IMG/VR virus record: IMGVR_UViG_3300024264_000051
Span: 1 to 50,833 of that record
DNA length: 50,833 bases
Reading direction: 5' to 3' (one strand)
DNA from: a virus
Part shown: positions 46,431 through 50,833 of the stretch, one piece after another
How positions within the stretch are numbered: the stretch's first letter is position 1
How the letters are laid out: each line of letters begins with the position of its first letter
Notes under the pieces: generated by a model
What the model saw: only the letters and a program-made list of their open reading frames with translations
Told to the model about the DNA's origin: nothing
Databases searched by the model: none
Made by a program: the position numbers and the translations under genes

Positions 46431-47947
46431 TCGATCTAAAGCTTGGCGATTGCCTAGAGGTTCTCGCCACGATGGAAGATAACAGTGTTGACAGCATCGT
46501 TACTGATCCGCCTTACGGAATTGCCTTCATGCAATCCAAGTGGGACTACGGCGTGCCGAGCGTTGACATCTGGAAGCAATGCCTACGGGTGTTGAAGCCT
46601 GGTGGTCACCTGCTTGCCTTTGCTGGCACTCGCACGCAACACCGCATGGCAGTGAACATCGAAGACGCAGGCTTCGAGATCAGGGACATGATCGCTTGGC
46701 TATATGGAAGCGGATTTCCGAAATCTCACAACATCAACAAGGCGCTCGGCGATTCCGTATGCCTATGTAGGGGTAGTGCGCTACCATACACCCATGAAAA
46801 AGAAGTATCCCGAGAACCGCAGACCGAACGTGCAGTGTGTGCTGTGCGAAACGCCGATGTATCGCAAGCCATGGATTCTGGCGAAAGGCGAGGGCAAATA
46901 CTGCAGCAGAGCTTGCAGGAACAAAGCTCATCCGCCTTCAACAAAGCCGCCAGTGATGAAGGGCTCAGCCAATCCAGCTTGGAAAGGCGGAGTGACTCAG
47001 TTCAAGAAAAAGGGCAACTACACGGGCGTGATTTACGTCAGGGCACCCGAGTGGGCGAAGCCGATGGCGCGAAAGGACGGCTATGTGATGCAACACCGTC
47101 TAGTGATGGCGGAGATGTGCGGCTACCTGTTGACCAGAACGGAAGTGGTCAATCACAAGGACCACAATCCCAGCAACAACGATCCATCGAACTTGGAGCT
47201 TTACCCAACGAACGGGGATCACAAGCGGGGAGAGGTCGGCAGATTTGTGGAAAGTGTGGCAAACCGATGGTGCCCGAAGGTTTAGGCACTGCGCTCAAGC
47301 CTGCCCTAGAGCCGATTACCGTTGCTCGTAAGCCATTCAAGGGCACCGTTGCCAATAACGTGCTAGAGCACGGCACAGGCGCCATCAATATCGACGGTTG
47401 CAGGGTGGGGACAGATGAAAGCCTTGGCAGACCGTATGGAGGTGGAAATGCTATTTACGGCAAATACAACATGGAAAAAGGCACGAGAACTGGCGACGGA
47501 CTGACTGGTCGATGGCCGGCTAATTTGATCCACGACGGCAGCGATGAAGTCACTGAGCTGTTTCCGCAAGCAGTTAGCGGAGGTGCAATTACCGGCGAAG
47601 AACCAAGCAGTAAAACAAAAGGAATATTGGGTGAATTTTCAGGTCGAGCACCTTTCGTTACTTACAACGACTCTGGCAGCGCTGCTCGCTTTTTCTATTG
47701 CCCGAAATGCTCCAAGAAAGATCGAGACGATGGCAACACCCATCCCACTGTCAAACCCACTGACCTGATGGCTTATCTCTGCCGCTTGGTCACACCACCA
47801 GAAGGCGTTGTGCTTGATCCGTTTATGGGTTCAGGCAGCACAGGCAAAGCCGCCGCCCGTGAGGGGTTTAGCTTTATCGGTATTGAGCGTGAGGATGAGT
47901 ATCACGCAATCGCAATGGATCGCATTATGAAGGAGATGACAGCATGA
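46427..47947 (+). CDS. DNA methyltransferase ORF interrupted by a nested HNH gene
   Basis: 506 codons. Permuted N6-adenine/N4-cytosine type: motif IV TDPPYG at residues 26-31, LKPGGHLLAFAGTRT, then the C-terminal THPTVKP, LDPFMGSGSTG motif I near 461-475. The middle, about residues 105-285, is Gln/Ser/Arg-rich shadow over an HNH gene in the other frame; conserved sequence resumes at GTALKPALEPITVARKP. The frame stays open through the insert, so either a long linker is translated or the enzyme is split. If active it would modify phage DNA against restriction or control replication. Confidence 0.75.
   Translation: MIDLKLGDCLEVLATMEDNSVDSIVTDPPYGIAFMQSKWDYGVPSVDIWKQCLRVLKPGGHLLAFAGTRTQHRMAVNIEDAGFEIRDMIAWLYGSGFPKSHNINKALGDSVCLCRGSALPYTHEKEVSREPQTERAVCAVRNADVSQAMDSGERRGQILQQSLQEQSSSAFNKAASDEGLSQSSLERRSDSVQEKGQLHGRDLRQGTRVGEADGAKGRLCDATPSSDGGDVRLPVDQNGSGQSQGPQSQQQRSIELGALPNERGSQAGRGRQICGKCGKPMVPEGLGTALKPALEPITVARKPFKGTVANNVLEHGTGAINIDGCRVGTDESLGRPYGGGNAIYGKYNMEKGTRTGDGLTGRWPANLIHDGSDEVTELFPQAVSGGAITGEEPSSKTKGILGEFSGRAPFVTYNDSGSAARFFYCPKCSKKDRDDGNTHPTVKPTDLMAYLCRLVTPPEGVVLDPFMGSGSTGKAAAREGFSFIGIEREDEYHAIAMDRIMKEMTA
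46794..47285 (+). CDS. HNH homing-type endonuclease nested in the methyltransferase gene
   Basis: 163 aa in the +1 frame relative to the methyltransferase. A zinc module, CVLC...CSRAC (residues about 14-42), precedes the HNH_3-type core VNHKDHNPSNNDPSNLEL (about 116-133) and a basic GDHKRGEVGRF end. MKGSANPAWKGGV is the linker typical of phage HNH proteins. It has no intron-like flanking RNA: it begins about 60 bp after, and ends 3 bp before, recognisable methyltransferase sequence. Likely a selfish insertion in a conserved gene. The ATG lacks an obvious Shine-Dalgarno. Confidence 0.75.
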   Translation: MKKKYPENRRPNVQCVLCETPMYRKPWILAKGEGKYCSRACRNKAHPPSTKPPVMKGSANPAWKGGVTQFKKKGNYTGVIYVRAPEWAKPMARKDGYVMQHRLVMAEMCGYLLTRTEVVNHKDHNPSNNDPSNLELYPTNGDHKRGEVGRFVESVANRWCPKV

Positions 47948-48036
47948 CAGCTGATCATTACAAGCAGGCGGCTGACACATTTGCCGAGATACAACAGCTG
48001 GAGGCTGATGCGATGGGCGTGCCCAGACCGCGATGA
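47944..48036 (+). CDS. Tiny peptide with QLEAD helix, after the methyltransferase
   Basis: 30 aa: MTADHYKQAADTFAEIQQLE, ADAMGVPRPR. It overlaps the methyltransferase stop and the next start (ATGA each). The helix repeats that of the 72 aa protein on the other side of the methyltransferase, suggesting a duplicated small module. Confidence 0.4.
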   Translation: MTADHYKQAADTFAEIQQLEADAMGVPRPR

Positions 48037-48260
48037 GCGTACAGACCGAGCAGCAGCGTCTCGAAATGCCTGCTCATCCTCTGCCTGCCTTAGAGCGCAA
48101 CCAAGACGTGAAGATTTACATGAGCGCAGGCTGGGCTAAAGGCAAGGTCATTCGTTCGGATTTGGACAGCTGCACCGTTTGGCTGCCTCAACTCCAAAAA
48201 ACCGTCCGTGTCAGCGATGCTCGCAACATCCTCCTTCTTTCGTCGATGCAGGATTGCTAG
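48033..48260 (+). CDS. Hypothetical SH3-like protein
   Basis: 75 aa: LERNQDVKIYMSAGWAKGKVIRSDLDSCTVWLPQLQKTVRVSD. The sequence of short strands with a central GWAKGKV turn resembles small SH3-like or DUF-type barrels. Coupled to the previous peptide by overlap. Function unknown. Confidence 0.55.
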   Translation: MSVQTEQQRLEMPAHPLPALERNQDVKIYMSAGWAKGKVIRSDLDSCTVWLPQLQKTVRVSDARNILLLSSMQDC

Positions 48261-48280
48261 CCAAAATGCGTTTAAGGGTG

Positions 48281-48333
48281 TATGATCAATTCGTCGGCGG
48301 GTTTCGTCGGCGTTTCTTTTTCTCTATCTAACC
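48281..48333 (+). promoter_or_regulatory. Promoter-like element and GTCGGC twin-repeat leader
   Basis: TATGAT (48281-48286) preceded by GCGTTTAAGGGTG, similar to the region before the ligase promoter's -10, is followed by two GTCGGC copies and CGTTTCTTTTTCTCTATCTA. The GTCGGC pair and CTATCTA run recur before the gene at 49347. No good -35 is seen. Confidence 0.45.
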
Positions 48334-48612
48334 GTGAATTACTGGCACCCTTACAAGCTAAGACGCCCTATGCGCGAAATAGCTGCTTCCTACCCCAAGA
48401 CCTACCAGAAGGTAGGCGCTGCTATCGCGGATCTAGGCTACGACATTTCAAATACAAGCAATTACAGCTTTAGCTCTGATGAGTTGCAAAACATGTTTCT
48501 TGCAATGCTTGCTGCAATGCCACCACACGTTAAGCCTTACCGCTCTATGGGAGACGAGACTACTTGGGGCAACTGCGATTGGACCTGCCTCTTCCAAGAT
48601 CTTTTTAAATGA
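48334..48612 (+). CDS. Hypothetical protein
   Basis: 92 aa from a GTG; an ATG at 48370 is an alternative. REIAASYPKTYQKVGAAIADLGYDISNTSNYSFSSDELQNMFLAM suggests an alpha/beta mixed fold, followed by a Trp/Cys-rich end (WGNCDWTCLFQDLF). Overlaps the next gene by 4 bp. Function unknown. Confidence 0.55.
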   Translation: MNYWHPYKLRRPMREIAASYPKTYQKVGAAIADLGYDISNTSNYSFSSDELQNMFLAMLAAMPPHVKPYRSMGDETTWGNCDWTCLFQDLFK

Positions 48613-48812
48613 ATTATTCAAACCCCGAATTTGTAGCAGCATGTACCTCGTTGAGAAAAGGGTTTGTGAGGAAAGCGAATTTGGCGAGGGAAGTCTTTGC
48701 CTCGTTGGTTGATGACTACCCCTTTTTTCTCGACGATGAAATAGATGAGGATGAGCTAGAGCGACTGGACGTTGAAGCTTCTATTCCATCAGCAGCAGAA
48801 CGCAACTCTTAG
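48609..48812 (+). CDS. Small acidic hypothetical protein
   Basis: 67 aa: MNYSNPEFVAACTSLRKGFV, RKANLAREVFASLVDDYPFF, then a strongly acidic LDDEIDEDELERLDVEAS. Small acidic phage proteins can mimic DNA or bind host enzymes; no evidence beyond composition. It is followed by the first pair of GACTTGCAAG repeats. Confidence 0.5.
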   Translation: MNYSNPEFVAACTSLRKGFVRKANLAREVFASLVDDYPFFLDDEIDEDELERLDVEASIPSAAERNS

Positions 48813-48814
48813 GT

Positions 48815-48875
48815 GACTTGCAAGCATCCGGTTTTTTAGGGGGCATGGGACTTGCAAGGGGCCGGTTTTCTTTAT
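48815..48875 (+). repeat. Paired GACTTGCAAG...CCGGTTTT elements, pair 1
   Basis: Copy A (48815-48837) reads GACTTGCAAGCATCCGGTTT followed by TTT. Copy B (48848-48875) reads GGACTTGCAAGGGGCCGGTT followed by TTCTTTATG. Both contain the palindrome CTTGCAAG and end in a T-run. The same pair follows the clamp gene. They look like tandem termination or processing signals specific to this phage. Confidence 0.65.
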
Positions 48876-49310
48876 GTTTTCACACACACAAAAATACACA
48901 CGGTTATAGGCAGGTCTATGGCGTTGCAGGTAGTATAAAAAATATTTCCTGAGCTATTCGCACAAGTTCAAGAAAAAAACGCTCTTGCGAGCACTTCTCA
49001 ATAAGCAAATAAAGTCACTAAATATCATAATCCTAACTCGATGCGAGTTAGCATCAGATAACGATTACTAAATCGCATTTAATGTTTTGCTATTAACAAA
49101 ACTGTTGAAAACTATCTATAGGCGACTCTGCGAGTTTTCTATAGATAGGATTGTTTGAGTCAATAGCGCCTACGGTTTAGGGCAGGAAGCGCTATTGCCT
49201 CTCATTCTCATCAAGCGTACAGCTGGATTCTCAACTGCGCAACTTATTGCGAATGTTTAGTTTTGCTAACAGTACGTTGCATTGCGCTGAAAACTGTTAT
49301 TGTTCTTGTG
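48876..49310 (+). other. 435 bp noncoding region rich in perfect inverted repeats
   Basis: No gene. Perfect inverted repeats: GCTC/GAGC at 48981-48992; CTAACTCG/CGAGTTAG at 49033-49051 with a 3 nt loop; CTATCTATAG/CTATAGATAG at 49112-49121 and 49139-49148, enclosing a nested ACTC/GAGT; CAATAGCGC/GCGCTATTG at 49161-49169 and 49189-49197. A possible -10 TATAAA lies near 48939. Such a set can be a structured leader, cruciform DNA or a second origin. Which is not decided by the sequence. Confidence 0.6.
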
Positions 49311-49346
49311 TCGGCAAATTCGTCGGCGTTTATTTTTCTATCTATT
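49311..49346 (+). repeat. GTCGGC twin-repeat leader, copy 2
   Basis: Two GTCGGC copies (about 49312-49317 and 49322-49327), then CGTTTATTTTTCTATCTA, lead directly to the ATG at 49347. The parallel element at about 48292-48326 precedes another small gene. The shared order suggests a common expression or translation signal. Confidence 0.6.
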
Positions 49347-49502
49347 ATGAAAACCACTAGGCAGTTCATCGCTTTGATGCCCGATAGGCGTTATGAATGG
49401 TATTGCACTGCTGACTCTTTAGTCGATGCTTACGATCAACTTAAGCGCAATGCAGTTAAATCAACTGGCGTCCCCTCCTATTGTTGGCATCTTTCAAGAT
49501 GA
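49347..49502 (+). CDS. Small hypothetical protein
   Basis: 51 aa: MKTTRQFIALMPDRRYEWYC, TADSLVDAYDQLKRNAVKST, then GVPSYCWHLSR. Start set at the ATG after the GTCGGC leader; the upstream frame is noncoding. Overlaps the next ATG. Function unknown. Confidence 0.5.
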   Translation: MKTTRQFIALMPDRRYEWYCTADSLVDAYDQLKRNAVKSTGVPSYCWHLSR

Positions 49503-49672
49503 CGCTAATCATCTGCACGCAATCTGGCATAGTATTGGAGTCTCAAAACTGTAAACTTGTCGATGATTGTTCGCTTTCGGAAAAGCAACTAGAACCATTA
49601 TGGTTTGGATCCGATTCTGAAATTATTCAACTTGCTTCATTCCACGGTAAACCTATCAATTCAATCAAATGA
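49499..49672 (+). CDS. Small hypothetical protein
   Basis: 57 aa: MTLIICTQSGIVLESQNCKL, VDDCSLSEKQLEPLWFGSDS, then EIIQLASFHGKPINSIK. Coupled to both neighbours by ATGA overlaps, so probably made with the clamp-like protein. Function unknown. Confidence 0.5.
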   Translation: MTLIICTQSGIVLESQNCKLVDDCSLSEKQLEPLWFGSDSEIIQLASFHGKPINSIK

Positions 49673-50370
49673 CTTTTTCTCCTGCTACTGAAATGCCTAA
49701 AATCTTAGAAGAACTTGACCGCTCAATTTTCACGAAAGACCCAGTGATTGCATTAGTTCCAGCTCAAATTTTGTGGGCGGCAGCACAATTTGCAAGCACT
49801 GATGAATGCAAAGAATTGCTTACAACAATTTGCATTAATGCTAAAGTTCTTGATTCTGGTTCTTATTTAGAAATTGCAAGCACTGATGGCCACAGACTAT
49901 TCAGAGCAGTCATTCCGTATTCAGAACATTTTTTCGCTTATTCTGACTTGATAGATAAAGAAAAAGGGTTTAAGGTTTTCGCAAAACCGCTAAAAAAAGC
50001 TGTGAGTTATGCTCGGTATGCAATAATTAGAAAATCGGGACAAGTCGAATTTATGGGCGGGAGAAAATCAACTACTGATTTACTTTGTTCTATTAATGCT
50101 AGCGCGAGAGAATGGCAGGATGGGACTTATCCAAACTATAATCAATTAATGCCAGAAAGGTTTGGCATTAACACTGAAAAACCAATAGCTTTTAACGCTG
50201 GCTACTTGTCAGATTTCTGTAAGGTGGTTAGCAAATTGTCACCTAACGGCACTGTAAAAATGCAGCGTAACTCGGACAATACTCCAGCTGTTTTTGATTG
50301 CGATTATTGTTTGATTGATGAAACTAGCATCAAACTTGAATGCTTGATCATGCCGGTATTGATAAGGTAA
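49669..50370 (+). CDS. Sliding-clamp-like protein (DnaN-related), shortened
   Basis: 233 aa against about 370 for bacterial beta clamps. Matching elements: LEIASTDGHRLFRA near 68-80 (beta clamp VATDGHRLA), YPNYNQLMPERF near 148 (FPDYxxVIP), FNAGYLSDFCKVV near 172 (NxxYLxDxL), and the end LECLIMPVLIR (YxxMPMRL). The order and spacing fit the last two clamp domains, so one domain may be missing. It could tether host polymerase to phage DNA or compete with the host clamp. A remote fold match is possible, so moderate confidence. Confidence 0.6.
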   Translation: MTFSPATEMPKILEELDRSIFTKDPVIALVPAQILWAAAQFASTDECKELLTTICINAKVLDSGSYLEIASTDGHRLFRAVIPYSEHFFAYSDLIDKEKGFKVFAKPLKKAVSYARYAIIRKSGQVEFMGGRKSTTDLLCSINASAREWQDGTYPNYNQLMPERFGINTEKPIAFNAGYLSDFCKVVSKLSPNGTVKMQRNSDNTPAVFDCDYCLIDETSIKLECLIMPVLIR

Positions 50371-50436
50371 GGACTTGCAAGGGGCCGGTTTTTTATAGGA
50401 CTTGCAAGGGGTCGGTTTTCTTTATGTATTCTCACA
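50371..50436 (+). repeat. Paired GGACTTGCAAGGGG elements, pair 2
   Basis: Copy C at 50371-50396 (GGACTTGCAAGGGGCCGGTT, then TTTTAT) and copy D at 50398-50436 (GGACTTGCAAGGGGTCGGTT, then TTCTTTATGTATTCTCACAC). They repeat the pair after 48812 in sequence and order, right after the clamp gene stop. Confidence 0.75.
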
Positions 50437-50467
50437 CCGTCTAACACAAATGTGTCAGGCGGTTTTT
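50437..50467 (+). terminator. Intrinsic terminator after the clamp-like gene
   Basis: CCGTCTAACACA pairs with TGTGTCAGGCGG (one A-C mismatch, one T-G) around an AA centre, followed by TTTTT. It ends the last rightward operon. Confidence 0.8.
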
Positions 50468-50530
50468 AAGCGCTAAAAAAAAAATAAAAAAAATAAATTA
50501 AGCCGGTGATTTTTGGGGGGTGTATTTTTC
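50468..50530. other. AT-rich spacer before tandem arrays
   Basis: Poly-A/T tracts (AAAAAAAAAATAAAAAAAAT-like) precede a G-run (TTTTTGGGGGGTG). No gene. With the arrays that follow it could be an origin or packaging zone. Confidence 0.4.
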
Positions 50531-50706
50531 CTATAGTACTAATGAACTATAGTACTAATGAACTATAGTACTAATGAACTATAGTACTAATGAACTATAG
50601 TACTAATGAACTATAGTGCTAATGAACTATAGTACTAGTGAACTATAGTACTAGTGAACCCTAGTACTAATGAACCCTAGTACTAATGAACCCTAGTACT
50701 AATGAA
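50531..50706 (+). repeat. Tandem array A: eleven 16 bp repeats
   Basis: Eleven head-to-tail copies of CTATAGTACTAATGAA with no spacers. Copies 1-5 are identical; copy 6 has TGCT; copies 7-8 have TAGTGAA; copies 9-11 start CCCTAG. Variants cluster in blocks, as expected from slippage or unequal crossing over. Each unit contains TATAGT and the palindrome TAGTACTA. Confidence 0.95.
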
Positions 50707-50833
50707 TCACCGCCCCGGTGGGTTAGTGATGTTCACCGCCCCGGTGGGTTAGTGATGTTCACCGCCCCGGTGGGTTAGTGATGTTCACCGCCCCGGTGGG
50801 TTAGTGATGTTCACCGCCCCGGTGGGTTAGTGA
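50707..50833 (+). repeat. Tandem array B: 26 bp repeats running to the window end
   Basis: Four complete and one partial (23 bp) head-to-tail copies with a 26 bp period, identical throughout. Each begins TCACCGCCCCGGTGGG and continues TTAGTGATGT; CACCG/CGGTG forms a short hairpin. The array is cut by the end of the window, so its true length is unknown. Confidence 0.95.

Noticed and set aside
46737-47290. Group I intron or intein in the methyltransferase gene
   Set aside because: Too little noncoding sequence surrounds the HNH gene for an intron core, and the HNH is in another frame from the methyltransferase, which excludes an intein.
50531-50833. CRISPR array
   Set aside because: The repeats are head-to-tail without unique spacers, and no cas gene is present.
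1-50833. Integrase, attachment site or lysogeny control genes
   Set aside because: No recombinase motif or CI/Cro-type pair was found; the sole regulator seen is a small ribbon-helix-helix protein.
1-50833. tRNA genes and photosynthesis auxiliary genes (psbA, psbD, hli)
   Set aside because: No TTCGA-arm plus acceptor combination outside genes and no photosystem protein motifs were seen; a dedicated tRNA search was not possible.

Overview
The window looks like the complete or nearly complete genome of a tailed double-stranded DNA phage with a long non-contractile (siphovirus) tail, about 50.8 kb. The virion genes follow the lambda order: small and large terminase, gpW-like joiner, portal, protease-capsid fusion, tail terminator, tail tube, frameshifted tail assembly chaperone, tape measure, distal tail proteins, J-like tip, fibre. 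A cyanobacterial host is inferred from the RTHR-type ThyX, a possible NblA-like peptide, the two-domain muramidase/M15 endolysin and many short translationally coupled ORFs of a kind familiar from marine cyanophages. I see no integrase, excisionase or CI-like repressor, no tRNA, no insertion sequence and no photosystem gene, so a lytic life style is likely.

Layout. (1) 1-28214, rightward: packaging, head, tail, host recognition and lysis, followed by dCTP deaminase and an HNH nuclease. Intrinsic terminators lie after the head genes (7744-7766) and after the tail tube gene (9895-9922). (2) 39845-28174, leftward: two helicases, VRR-NUC nuclease, a block of tiny T4-like-cyanophage-type ORFs, DnaQ-like exonuclease, RecE-like exonuclease, an SSB-like protein, ThyX and small unknowns. 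(3) 39876-42555, rightward: ribbon-helix-helix regulator and primase-helicase, then a noncoding iteron plus AT-rich zone (42556-42843) that resembles a replication origin. (4) 42892-48812, rightward: a misplaced structural-type protein, the NblA-like peptide, a minimal NAD+-dependent DNA ligase, dNMP kinase, a secreted Cys-rich protein, and a DNA methyltransferase containing an out-of-frame HNH endonuclease. (5) 48813-50833: repeats, perfect inverted repeats, a shortened sliding-clamp-like gene, a terminator and two tandem repeat arrays that run to the window end.

Working together: dCTP deaminase, ThyX and dNMP kinase point to dTTP supply. Primase-helicase, SF1/SF2 helicases, SSB-like, RecE-like, DnaQ-like, clamp-like and ligase proteins form a replication/recombination set that lacks its own polymerase, so the host polymerase is probably used. 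The most notable items are the nested HNH gene in the methyltransferase, the perfect G GGA AAC frameshift site, an adhesin-like domain shared by the tail tip and an SGNH-esterase fibre (with a third copy inside the esterase), the OB-less ligase, the origin-like region, and the structured and repetitive DNA around the clamp gene. All assignments come from reading motifs by eye; no database search was run.
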